From Fallopia convolvulus (taxonomy: Eukaryota; Streptophyta; Magnoliopsida; Caryophyllales; Polygonaceae), in NCBI GenBank assembly GCA_964016875.1, contig OZ024724.1, positions 28,295,786 to 28,359,785 of the forward strand: a stretch of DNA of 64,000 nt, written 5' to 3'. The first letter of the stretch is position 1, and each line of letters opens with the position of its first letter. Below the pieces are notes generated by a model that ran no database searches, was not told where the DNA came from, and worked only from the letters and a program-made list of their open reading frames with translations. The position numbers and the translations under genes were made by a program. This document shows positions 54,475-64,000 of this stretch, one piece after another.

Positions 54475-57400
54475 TGAAGATAGGTCTATGGAATTGTAGG
54501 GGGATGGTTCATAAATCCTTCTGGCTAGAGATCGATTCCTTTTGTAAAATAGAAAAAAAATTCAAATAATGGCTATTGTTGAAACAAAAATCGAAAAAAT
54601 ACCGAGCAATCAAGGATGGAGAAGATCGGGTTTCGATAACCTTATTTGGTCACCCGCCGATGGGAGGGCGAGAAGAATAGTTCTTTGGAAAGAACACCAA
54701 CTTATAAATGAACAAATCACAACATTGATACAGGAACCGCGATTTATTGTACTAAAATAGACACACCTAATTACAAAATATACCATTGCTATTTGTTTTG
54801 CTTGTGCTCCCCCTAACACTGGGCTTAAGAAAATCTTTTGGAACAAACTGATGGAAGTTCTAACAAATCTAAACCTACCCATTATTCTAGTAGGTGATTT
54901 AAATGAAATTCAAGATCCGAGTGAAAAAAAGGAGGAAGTTATACGGGGCAAAGCAGATTTCAAAGATTAATTAACTTTAAAAATGCATGTGATTTAGTAG
55001 ACATTTCGACGGTGGGAAATCAATTCACTTGGCGGAAAAATAAGACAGAAGTTGACAATATATATGAGAAACTAGATAGAGCACTAGTTAGTCATTGTAT
55101 TATTCAATGGTTTCCACAAATTAAAACAATGAATCAGGCATTTACAACATCGAATCATTGTAACTTTCAATAGATATTAAGTATGAGAAAATAGCTAAAG
55201 CTCTACCATTCAAGCTAGAGAAAATGTGGATGATGCGGAAAGACTTTAGAAATGTTATTAAGCAAGCATGGATATTAAACATGTCGGGATCTAATATGTA
55301 CCAACTAGTAAGAAAACACAACTCCTTAAAAAGAATGCCAAGCAATGCAATAGAAGGACACTAGAAAATACATTTGAACAACTCAAAGAGATTGAACAAA
55401 AACTAATAGAAATTCAAGCACAAATCTTAATATCCCCACAACCTAGCACCATTCAAAAGCAAATCCGCATGATCAAATAAAAAGAGTGCATTCTTAATTT
55501 CCATAAAACATATTGGAAACAAAGAGCGAAAACAAAACATATACAACTATCGGATGCAAATACCGGTTACTTTGATAGAATTGCAAGTGGCAAAAGAAAT
55601 AGAAAGGTGATTAAAGAAATAAGAACTAATGATGGAACACAGATAGTTGGAATGGAAAATATAAGAGAAGAAATTCGAAATGACTTTAAAAGAAGATATG
55701 CAAAAGAACATACAAACCAATCCAACATAAACGAGTACTTAGAGCTAATAACTGAAAGGATCTCAGAGGAGGAGAATGAGAAGCTAATATAAGCAGTAAC
55801 AAATGAAGAAATAAAACAAGCAATGATGAATATAGGATCTGATAAGTCTCCGGGGCCTGATGGCATGACAACAGAATTCTATAAGAAATATTGGGATATT
55901 GTGGGACCTTCAGTAATAAAAGCAGTCAAAAGCTTTTTCCATTCAGGAAAGATACTAAAACAAATTAGCCACACATTTATCTCACTTATACCAAAAATTA
56001 AAAACCCTAGTTCGACAAATCACTATAGGCCCATAAGTTTATGCTCCACAGTATATAAAATAATATGAAAATAATCACAGAACAACTCAAGAACATAATG
56101 ACTAAGATTATCCACCTTTTGCAGGGAGCATTTGTGAACCAACGAGCAATCAGAATAATGTACTCATAGCCCTTGAAATTCTTCACTCTTTCAGAGGAAG
56201 CAAAGCAAAAGATGGTTGGGTTGCCATTGCAATAGACATGGAAAAGGCATATGACAGGGTATATTGGAATTTTCTATTTAGAGTACTGGAAAGATTTGGA
56301 TTTGATAAGAAGTGTATTGAATGGATTGAACAATGTGTAACTACAATATCCTTTTCAGTGCTAGTGAACAATGGACCTACGAACCCGTTTTTTCCGTAAC
56401 GAGGATTAAGATAGGGAGATCCGCTCTCTCCATTTCTTTTTGTGATCACAATGGAAATACTCGCTAGGAAACTCCAAAGCGAATGTGAAATTGACAAAAA
56501 GACAATAGGATTTCCCATCTCACGAGGTGGAACACAGATGATATCATCTTTTTCAGCAAAGCAACTAATTACGCATGTACAAAAGTAAAAAAAGATAATA
56601 GACGATTATTGCAAACTATTCGGACAAAAACTCAATTACCACAAATCAGCACTACAAACAAATAAACATCTGGACGACCAACTCCCTTTCACAAGAAGGA
56701 AGAACAATTCTTATTAGATCAAACCTTGCAACCAAACCAAACTACATCATGCAAAGCTTTATGCTACCTAAGAATTTACATGAAGAAATGGCGGATAGAA
56801 TCAATAGATGTTTCTTTTGGAATAAAGATCAACAGTATAAACCCCAAATCGGTTGGGATAGAATATGTAGACCAAAATCAAAAGGAGGACTAAGCATAAG
56901 GAAAACAGAGCATATGAACAAAGCCCTCCAAATGAAATATTACGGAAACTACTTGGAGAACCTAATAATATTTGAGTAAAAGTTGTTACTGAAAAATACT
57001 TAAAAATGATAATTTATTTACATATAAGATTAAGACAAATATTTCATGGCAATGGAAGAAATTAATAAGTTTGCGACCAGAATTTTTGAAAGGGGTAGTT
57101 TGGCAAGTCGAAGATGGAGCAACGATTAACTTCTGGAACGACAACTGGGCTATGGATGAACCACTTAAAAACTATGCACTAGATTCTGTAACTATTAATG
57201 AAGAAACAAAAGTAAATGAGATGATTTCAGCCGACTGGACCTGGAAAATTAATCAACTAACACAACTAATACCAAATGACATTGTAGCACAAATTTCGGC
57301 TATTCCAATTCTCGACAATAAAATTAGAGACCGACTTTGGGCACCAAGTAAAAATGGATGGTTTTTGACATCTTCAGCTATATAACTAATAACAAAATCC

Positions 57401-57726
57401 ACCCTAGAGAATGCAGACCACACTAAATGGATATGGAAACTAGACACATTTCCAAAAGTAAAAAACTTCATGTGGAAAACAATATCTAATGGATTGCCTA
57501 CCAAAGCTAGACTACGTGAAAAACATGTAATGACGCCTATAGGATGTATAATGTGTAATTGTACCCACGAAGACACGAAACATTTATTCTTAGAATGCCC
57601 ACAAACTATTAAGATAATTGGGATTATAAACCCTGCGTTACAACAAACATTACGACAATTTGATGCAAACAATAAAACAATAAAAGCAATCTTGGGGGAA
57701 CTTCACCAACTCATAGGACATAAAGA
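54474..57726 (+). pseudogene. L1-type LINE ORF2 (endonuclease-reverse transcriptase), degenerate
   Basis: Starts MKIGLWNCRGMVHKSFWLE, the usual opening of the plant L1 endonuclease. VGDLNEIQD and VGNQFTWRKNKTEVDNIYEK follow. The reverse transcriptase has SDKSPGPDGMTTEFYKKYW (55840s), SHTFISLIPKIKNPSS, AIDMEKAYDRVYWNFLF (about 56230) and the catalytic box TDDIIFFSK (about 56535), with Thr in place of Ala. Distal parts are RINRCFFWNKD, WQVEDGATINFWNDNW (about 57100) and a zinc-finger piece CIMCNCTHEDTKHLFLECP (about 57550). At least six frameshifts or stops. Its 3' end is cut off by the CACTA terminus at 57727. Confidence 0.85.
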
Positions 57727-58643
57727 CACTGCTGTAAAATGCGTCTATAGCCAGGAGCTTTGGCACGAGATAAGCCACAAAGTTAGCCAGGAATAGTTCT
57801 TCGCCACAAAGTTAGCCACCAATTTTCCCAAGACTAAAAGTTTGTGGTTAAAACGGTCGTGGGTATAGCATACCGTGAAAACTAGCCACAAACCATAGAT
57901 TCGTGCCTATGTAACCACAATATTGGGTACAAAAATCATGTTCTGCTAAATACATGGTATAGCCAGAAACACTTAGTGGCTAAGTTTGAGTCTATTTTTC
58001 AAGAAACTTAGCACCGAAGTATTTTTCTGGCTAAATTCGGTAGAAATAAGTCGTGTTTATCATCCACATGTCGTGGCCATTTAGTATCAAAGTTTGCCGC
58101 AAATACAATTGGTGGGTAATGTTATAGCGTGTAGCATGTAATTTGGCTAAGAATTGGCAAAATACATTTAACGTCCATTGTCTTGGCCATTTAGGATGAA
58201 AATTGGGTACAAATTGATTGAGTGAATTTAATAGCCAAAATTGTGGTCTTTTGTTACAAAATTAGCCTCGAAAGCATTTTGTGTCAAATTCTGTGGTCAT
58301 AAAAATCAATATAATCCACCTATTTAATTGCAATATTAACCTACACCATGCAATTAAATGCAATATTAACTATATATACCACATGCATTCATACAAAAAT
58401 GTTTTGATCATCAAACCATATGTGGCAAATGGCCAAATCCACAACTGTTTTAAGGCAAATCCTGCACCTACAAACCATCTAGCTAAACCTGCACCATTTT
58501 AGCTAGATATAAACTGTTTTCAAGTACCAAACTATGCTGACAAAAAACAACAACAATCCAACAACCTTACATCATCAAATCCATAAAGAGAAAATGGCAT
58601 CACCAACTGCCAACAAGTTTCCCAAAAGACCTTAAATTACCAT

Positions 58644-58645
<2 letters not shown>

Positions 58646-58703
<58 letters not shown>
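58646..58703. repeat. (GA)29 microsatellite
   Basis: Pure GA run that directly abuts the stop codon of the minus-strand CACTA exon (58704-58706). Confidence 0.95.
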
Positions 58704-58705
<2 letters not shown>

Positions 58706-59066
58706 AATTGCTACCAATTTTTTCAATCAACTTTTCAAGCATGCCTTTCAAATCCTTGTTTTGGCTTTGAATTTCTTGATTCTGAGCTTGAAGAGCCTTC
58801 ATTTGGTCCCGCATTTCCTTCATCTCTTCCTTGAGAGGCTCGGTAGATGGTTGTGGGTGGACAAGGCTGGAGGAAGGAGAAGAAAAACATGCATCAACCT
58901 TGCCTCTGCGAAGGAGGGCTATCCCATGCTCAGCAAATGCAAATATCTTCCGATCTTTATGGCCCTTAGCAGCTTTGATCCACAACTCTATCATCTTTGT
59001 GTTTGACAATGGTTGACCCGATGCATTGTTTACTTGTTCCTCAGCAACCAACCGTTCAAACTCAGC
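58704..59066 (-). pseudogene. CACTA Ptta/En/Spm-type protein, last exon only
   Basis: A TTTAAG acceptor (plus 59067-59070) opens a 121-codon minus-strand frame that ends in TAG at 58704. It starts EFERLVAEEQVNNASGQPLS and ELWIKAAKGHKDRKIFAFAE, resembling the conserved segment of plant Ptta/En/Spm transposase-associated proteins. It ends in a coiled-coil-like Lys/Gln/Glu-rich helix (EEMKEMRDQMKALQAQNQEI). Earlier exons are missing, so it is a fragment. In complete elements such proteins bind the subterminal repeats. Confidence 0.6.
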
Positions 59067-59151
59067 CTTAAATAGAATGAAAATGCATTACAATGAAGAT
59101 ATGAAAGCAATATATGACATTAAGAATAAGCTGTAAAAACAAATGTAAAAT

Positions 59152-59285
59152 AAACTAGTATGCAAGATAGAGCACATTGCATTCACAAACAGATTTCATT
59201 CACAAAATTCGCTATGGTTCATTCAATAAATGCTTATAGAAACTAGTATGCAAGATAGAGCACATTACATTCACAAACAGATTTC
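59152..59285 (+). repeat. 45-bp direct repeat, two copies
   Basis: AAACTAGTATGCAAGATAGA... at 59152-59196 and again at 59240-59285 with one substitution (CATTGCATT/CATTACATT), 88 bases apart. Confidence 0.9.
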
Positions 59286-59309
59286 TATCTTTGGCACAAG
59301 ACAGATCAC

Positions 59310-59452
59310 TGTTGAGTAGGGTTTCTCGGCCAACAAATAAATTTGTAAGTCAAGACCCCGCTGAGTACAGTGGAGTCAGGATCGTTCCACAGGAAGCAGG
59401 GTTGTTTGTCTATCAATCTAACAAAAATCAAACAAAATCAAACAAAACACTG
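59310..59452 (-). repeat. Inverted fragment of an element B-type LTR end
   Basis: Matches the reverse complement of the last 130-140 bases of the LTR ending at 60972, with only a few differences (GGGTTTCTCGGCCAACAAAT, ACCCCGCTGAGTACAGTGGA). No primer site adjoins it, so it is the outer end of a 3' or solo LTR of the same family in opposite orientation. Confidence 0.85.
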
Positions 59453-59477
59453 ATGTTCGCATTTTTGATATAGTCTT

Positions 59478-60972
59478 TGATAGGTTTTCTTTGTTTATTA
59501 GGATTAACTTTGTCTAGTTTAGGTTTCGTATTAAGTGTTTTTAGTTAGTTTTGTATAAATCTGCGAAAAAAAAGTGGAATCTACGCTATTTTGTGTATTT
59601 TGCAGGTTTTAGCTAGGAAAGGAGCTAAATGGAGCTAAATTTGGAGCATCACAATGAAGGACGGGAAAGTGCAAGATTTAAGAAGTCGAAGCTCAAGAAA
59701 ACGAGAGGAGGTGTTGAAGAAAACAAAACCCCAGGCTCGTTAACGAGGCTGTGAAGGGTCGTTAACGAGGCCACGACGAAGAAGATTTCGGAGTATTATT
59801 TTATTATTCACCGATCCTGAACGGGAATTTATTTCCGTATCGGTTGAGTATCTTTTTAGAATCTTTATGGGTTAATAGAATATGTATTTTAGGGTTTAAT
59901 ATCTTTTTAGATTTTATTTCTATCTTTTAGAGATTGTTTTTATCTTTTTAGGAAAGTTTTTATCTTTTAGCCTTTTTTGTTTTTTAGGATTTTCTAGTAT
60001 AAATACCCTTCTATCTAGCATAGAAAGAGGGGGGCTTAATTTTGGAGTAGAGTTTTAGAGTTAGTTTTGGAGAAGGAAGGAAGGCTGAAGGAAAGGCTGC
60101 CGAATCGGAAAATCGGTGACGAGGGGTCGGTGACGACGGTTTCCGAGGTTCGTTGATCGAGTTTGTGGTTCGGTGATTGTTTTGTTTTGTTTTTTCTTCT
60201 GATTCTCTGTAAGACAATATTTTTGTTATTAATTTAAGTTTGAGCTTCGTTTTCATGTTTGTTTTTATTGAAGTTTTTGGTTTCTTAATCATGAGTAGTG
60301 AGTAGATATTTTTCTAGGGTCGGGGTTAAGCTCGGCATAGTTGAGCATGTTTGATGAAGTAAGGTAGTGTTTTGAATGCCTTTTATTTTTATTGAGATTG
60401 TTTGTTGTGCTTAATACCGAAACGGGAGTTGAGGTAATTTGAGTTTTAACTTGATTGAAAGAGAAAGTTAGTAACTTGAAGGTTGATATTGTTTGAAAAC
60501 GGAAGTTTCAAGCTTTAGATCCAAAACAAGCAATTGAGTGAGTTAGTTTATGAAAATAGATTAATTTACCTGTCAAGTCAATGAAAGTTGATGACTCTAT
60601 CTATTTAAAGGCATGATCTTATCTAATTACGAATTCTTATGCTTGGCTATGCTGTGGTGTCCCTTATCCTAGATATTTGTTTTTATTGAATTATTTTTGA
60701 TAAATCTTCGTTGCTGAATGCTTGTTTCGGTACCGAGTATTAATTAGAATTTTATTAGTTCGTTAATAGATGTTTTTATATTCGGTGGTTCGGTAACGAT
60801 CCTGACAAGGTCGTTAACGAGGCATCTCGTGAGTGATTGTGTTTGATTTTGTTTGATTTTTATTAGATTGATAGACAAATAACCTTGCTTCCTGTGGAAC
60901 GATCCTGACTCCACTGTACTCAGCGGGGTCTTGACTTACAAATTTATTTGTTGGCCGAGAAACCCTATTAAC
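59478..60972 (+). repeat. Left LTR of element B
   Basis: About 1,495 bp from TGATAGG to CTATTAACA. The 5' limit is set by analogy with element A because the partner LTR is outside the window. Contains the perfect palindrome CTCGTTAACGAG (59736-59747) and partial copies at 59758-59770 and 60810-60822. AGTATAAATACCC near 59997 is a likely TATA box. Confidence 0.75.
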
Positions 60973-60976
60973 AAAT

Positions 60977-60994
60977 TGGCGCCGTTGCCGGGGA
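60977..60994 (+). promoter_or_regulatory. Primer binding site, tRNA-Asp
   Basis: TGGCGCCGTTGCCGGGGA, 4 bases inside the LTR, fits the 3' end of plant tRNA-Asp exactly. Confidence 0.95.
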
Positions 60995-61088
60995 AGCAAC
61001 GAGTTGTTAGTTTATCTTTGGGATCGGGACTAGCCCGACCCCGTTTTTGTTTTTAATTTTTGTTTTCTTTGTTTTTTTTTCTCAGTGT

Positions 61089-63395
61089 ATGCCGGTAGGA
61101 CGAAGAAGGCTTCAGTTTGATAGCTCCAGTTATTACTCAGAACCCGAACGTTCCCTGCACCGACGACTCCGAGAAAACCGAGCCATGGCCACAGCTGAAG
61201 AGATGGCTCGAGAGCTAGAGATCCTTCGAACCCAGATGGAGGCATTAAAAGCCGAGAAGGACGGTGCTAATGCAGACAAGGCTCGACTACAAGAAGAGCT
61301 AAACGCCTATCCAAGGAATGCCAAGCAATACATGCATCTGGAACTGAGGGTGCCAGAATCTCCTATTGTGCTTCCTGCGATAGAGAAACCTTTTGAGATC
61401 AAGTCTCAATTTATATCCTTGATTAAATGGGCTCAGTTTGAAGGGAAACCTGCTGAGTGCCCTATGGAACATATAAAGAATTTTCTTGATTTATGTGACA
61501 CCATAGCTGCTGAAGGTGTCTCACTAGAATATGTTCTGTTGAAAGCTTTTAGATGGTCACTTACTGGAAAGGCCCTGAACTGGTTAGAGAGCCTACCTTC
61601 TAAGTCTATCAGGACTTGGAAAGCTTTGTATGATCAATTTCTTACAAAGTTTTTCCCTCCTGCTAAGACAACGGAGTTAAGGAAACACATCACTTCTTAT
61701 CACCAGTTGCCTAATGAGACATTTGTTGAAACATGGGAAAGATTTAAAGAGATGCTTAGACAATGCCCTACTCATGGGCAACCATTATACGTATTGCAAG
61801 AAATCTTTTTCCAGGGTATCAACGCAGAGACCAAGAACCGCATCAACACGCATACTGCGTGCGGTTTTATAGAGATGAACCCGACAGAGGCGTGGGAACT
61901 GTTGGACAAGCTGGCGAATTACGATGCTATGTACGGAACCCAGCAGGCTCCACAAACTCAAAAACGTCTCTATGTGCCCAATCGAGATGAAGTTGACCCC
62001 GATGTTAAAAATCAATTCTTACAAGATGAGGTCAACCGTTTGAGAAAACAGGTAAGTTTTTTGAAATCCTCTCAATTATGTCAAGAATGTGGTTCTTCTG
62101 CGCATAGTACTTCTGCTTGCACTAACATTGAGCAGGTTAGAACCGCTGAGACGATAGCTGAGATGAATTACATGAGAGGACCCTACAGGAACCAACCTAA
62201 TTACAATGACAGGTCGAACAACTATCAATCATGGGGCAATCAGAATGCAAATCATAATTACACAGGGCCCCCGCAAGATAGACGACCTGCACCATATCGA
62301 CCTCCAGACCATCAGGAGACACCATCATGGGCTCAAGAGATTAAAGAGGGCATCAATGGATTGGATAAAAGATGGGGAGAGTTCGATATTTGGAAGAAGA
62401 GTGTTGATTCCCAACTAGGAGACCTTGTTGCACGGATTCCAAGACCACAAGGGCAACTCCCGGGTCGTACCGAAGAGAACCCTAGAGGCCAAATAGCAGC
62501 AGTACACCTTAGAAGCGGGAAGACACTACCGGAGAGAATTCAAGCTGAAGAGAAGGAGGAACAAGATCTCGCCAGCCAACTCGTTAACGAGCCAGCGAGA
62601 GCTAGTACCGAGCCTACAAGCCAAGATGACGAGGCTCCGAGGATTCCTGACGAGCCCAGCCCAGGTAAGTTTTCTAAACCGAGTCCTCCTCTCAATCCCA
62701 GGCTCGTTAACGACCCCATCAGGGTCGGTAATGACCCGCCGAGGACACCGAACGACCCCAATGTCGACCCGGTACTCTCACCTCTCGAGCCTAACTTGGT
62801 TCCGAGAATGGTGAAAACTCTTCCATTTCCAGTTAAGAAATCTATGGAATCTACTGAGAGTAAGTTCAAGCGTTTCGTTAAGATTCTTCAGGGCATTAAT
62901 ATTTCCATCCCATTCGCTGAGGCCCTAAGCGAAATGCCGGCTTACACAAAATTTTTGAAAGATATTCTTAGCAGGAAAAGATCTATTACAGAGCTGCAGG
63001 ACGAGGTCAGATCCATAGCTCTTCCAGAAAAGCTTGGAGATCCTGGGAGGATTGCAATCACAATCGGCATAGGCAACCACAAGTTCAAAGCTTTATGCGA
63101 TCTTGGTGCCAGTGCTAGTCTTGTTCCACTCTCAATCTGGTCTAAAGCCAATATGGGACCACTGGAACCAGTAGACATGAATCTGTACATGGCAGATGGG
63201 TCAAGTGTCAACGAAACAGGAGTAGTGGACGATTACCCTATTCAAGTCAGGAAATTCTTCATACCAAATGATTTTATTGTCCTTAATACGCCTGAAGACC
63301 CTCATGTCCCCATAATTCTCGGGCGACCATTCTTAGCCACAGAAGGAGAAAGAGTTGATGTGCGTAAGGGACTCCTCACTTTTGATATAGGATAG
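61089..63395 (+). CDS. Gag-protease polyprotein of element B
   Basis: 768 residues from the ATG at 61089 (MPVGRRRLQF); the open frame extends upstream without a better start. A coiled-coil-like helix (about 40-75) is followed by the retrotransposon Gag core at about 105-270 (WLESLPSKSIRTWKALYDQF, TWERFKEMLRQCP). Then come a CCHC knuckle CX2CX4HX4C (about 335-348), a long Pro/Asn/Glu-rich linker, and an aspartic protease with DLGASASLVPLS (about 63097-63130) and IILGRPFLAT. The linker contains in-frame copies of the element's palindrome CTCGTTAACGA (62580 and 62703). It ends at TAG 63393-63395. It would build particles and process itself; no polymerase is encoded. Confidence 0.88.
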   Translation: MPVGRRRLQFDSSSYYSEPERSLHRRLRENRAMATAEEMARELEILRTQMEALKAEKDGANADKARLQEELNAYPRNAKQYMHLELRVPESPIVLPAIEKPFEIKSQFISLIKWAQFEGKPAECPMEHIKNFLDLCDTIAAEGVSLEYVLLKAFRWSLTGKALNWLESLPSKSIRTWKALYDQFLTKFFPPAKTTELRKHITSYHQLPNETFVETWERFKEMLRQCPTHGQPLYVLQEIFFQGINAETKNRINTHTACGFIEMNPTEAWELLDKLANYDAMYGTQQAPQTQKRLYVPNRDEVDPDVKNQFLQDEVNRLRKQVSFLKSSQLCQECGSSAHSTSACTNIEQVRTAETIAEMNYMRGPYRNQPNYNDRSNNYQSWGNQNANHNYTGPPQDRRPAPYRPPDHQETPSWAQEIKEGINGLDKRWGEFDIWKKSVDSQLGDLVARIPRPQGQLPGRTEENPRGQIAAVHLRSGKTLPERIQAEEKEEQDLASQLVNEPARASTEPTSQDDEAPRIPDEPSPGKFSKPSPPLNPRLVNDPIRVGNDPPRTPNDPNVDPVLSPLEPNLVPRMVKTLPFPVKKSMESTESKFKRFVKILQGINISIPFAEALSEMPAYTKFLKDILSRKRSITELQDEVRSIALPEKLGDPGRIAITIGIGNHKFKALCDLGASASLVPLSIWSKANMGPLEPVDMNLYMADGSSVNETGVVDDYPIQVRKFFIPNDFIVLNTPEDPHVPIILGRPFLATEGERVDVRKGLLTFDIG

Positions 63396-63722
63396 GAACG
63401 GGTGGAATTCAATTTAGATCAGAAAGCTAACGACCCAATTGGAGTGGCACAACTAGAGTTGACTCAACCCGAACCAGACACCACAGCCCCTACCGAGCCA
63501 CATCTGTCGATCAATGATGCTCCCATGCACAAAGGCCCTACTACAGAGGTTACAGAAAAGCCCAAACCACCTTGGCTTTCGGACTATACCATTAACCCAG
63601 GGATATCGAGCTTACTAATAGAAGAAGAAGGTCCCAATTTAGCAATTCAAGTGCACAGAGGCAGTAAAGCTACAAGCACGGTATTTGAAGACCCTAACAT
63701 GACCAGACATGAACCACCATGA
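63396..63722 (+). other. Continuation of the element B frame after the stop
   Basis: The same frame stays open for 108 codons after the TAG (ERVEFNLDQKANDPIGVAQL... to HEPP, TGA at 63720-63722). The first residues look like the normal sequence after the protease, so the TAG may be a nonsense mutation or a readthrough site. The rest is a Pro/Thr/Glu-rich stretch, not reverse transcriptase. Confidence 0.6.
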
Positions 63723-63739
63723 GACTAGTAAGAGAGCTC

Positions 63740-63834
63740 GTCGGGCTAACGACGTTAAACATAGCGCTTACGGGAGGCAACCCGCTTTTTAGAATAGGTT
63801 TATTTTATTTTATTTTATTTTATTTTTCTTTTAG
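63740..63834 (+). promoter_or_regulatory. Conserved post-pol motif and U-rich tract of element B
   Basis: Counterpart of 8557-8634 in element A: GACGTTAAACA, TAGCGCTTA and GGGAGGCAACCC, then a T-rich run ending in TTTTAG (63803-63834). It begins 17 bases after the stop at 63722. Confidence 0.6.
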
Positions 63835-64000
63835 ATTATTTCCTAACTTTCTTTTATTTTTCCCTTTTTAGTTTAAATAGGATAGAAATAAGATTTTTTG
63901 AGCTAACAAGATTTCAGGAAAAAAAGGGGTCGAAATGCACTCAAGGAGGCTACGGTGGCTCGTTAACGACCCACTCAGGGTCGTTAACGACCCAGTTCGG
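63835..64000 (+). repeat. Post-pol palindromes of element B
   Basis: Two copies of the family palindrome in a leader-like region: CTCGTTAACGAC (63959-63970) and the perfect 16-mer GGGTCGTTAACGACCC (63978-63993). The window ends inside this region. Confidence 0.85.

Larger units (their letters stand above)
57727..59130 (-). mobile_element. Partial CACTA (En/Spm) transposon
   Basis: CACTGCTGTAAAATG at 57727 fits a CACTA-type terminus. About 550 bp of subterminal repeats built on AGCCACAAA and TTAGCCA follow in both orientations (57735-58280). A minus-strand exon of a Ptta/En/Spm-type protein lies at 58704-59066. The other terminus was not found; the right part is replaced by fragments of Athila-type LTRs. 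Bases 58283-58640 hold only AT-rich spacer. Confidence 0.65.
59478..64000 (+). mobile_element. Athila-type Ty3/gypsy element B, non-autonomous, 3' end beyond window
   Basis: LTR 59478-60972, tRNA-Asp primer site at 60977, one ORF for Gag and protease, then directly the conserved post-pol motif (63740-63783). Reverse transcriptase, RNase H and integrase are absent between 63395 and 63740. The right LTR is not in the window. It would need enzymes from a relative. LTR start TGATAGG and the position of GGAATCTACGC parallel element A. Confidence 0.85.

Noticed and set aside
59310..60972. Reading 59310-60972 as a single LTR with 140-bp terminal inverted repeats
   Set aside because: The start at 59478 (TGATAGG) lines up with element A's LTR start and with downstream landmarks; the left inverted piece is better explained as a separate LTR fragment.

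Overview
The window is nuclear DNA of a flowering plant, probably a eudicot. It holds intron-rich genes with GT-AG introns, a plant-type TAF4, a membrane RING-H2 protein and a type B DnaJ. It also carries Athila-type Ty3/gypsy elements primed by tRNA-Asp, L1 LINEs, Helitrons, hAT, Stowaway, Tourist and CACTA elements. Three genes look intact, and nearly everything else is transposon DNA in nested layers.

Layout. Bases 1-590 are a decayed gypsy polyprotein tail. Bases 1185-14160 are copia-like LTR pieces split by a complete 12.4 kb Athila-type element (element A, 1526-13918). It has LTRs about 97% alike by eye, a GCCCC target duplication, gag, pol and a third ORF. Bases 15547-19202 are a hAT MITE followed by two Helitrons, the second carrying exons of a peroxisomal import receptor gene (PEX5). 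Bases 20400-27217 hold a RING-H2 membrane ubiquitin ligase (+) and a DnaJ co-chaperone (-), convergent around a (TA)35 tract. Bases 27960-38180 are LINE debris, a putative 4.3 kb solo LTR, a plant mobile domain pseudogene, a long inverted repeat, and a hAT element with a Stowaway MITE inside it. Bases 38715-47630 are the 15-exon TAF4 gene, with a Tourist MITE and an RTE-like LINE end in intron 2 and a Helitron in intron 11. Bases 48062-58283 contain a SINE, another hAT MITE, a minus-strand L1, a hAT element that seems to carry a gene fragment, and a plus-strand L1 cut by a CACTA end. From 59478 to the window edge lies a second Athila-type element (element B). It encodes Gag and protease but lacks reverse transcriptase, RNase H and integrase.

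How the parts relate. The three host genes are unrelated housekeeping functions: membrane ubiquitin ligase, chaperone and TFIID subunit. The more novel material is in the Athila elements. Each family has its own short palindrome placed in the same three places: LTR, Gag-protease linker and the region after pol. Both share a conserved stretch of about 44 nt after the pol stop, followed by a U-rich tract ending in AG. Element A also has two perfect hairpins, each directly upstream of the same polypurine motif. Element B could depend on a relative such as A for its missing enzymes. All homology calls are from memory of family motifs; no database search was run.
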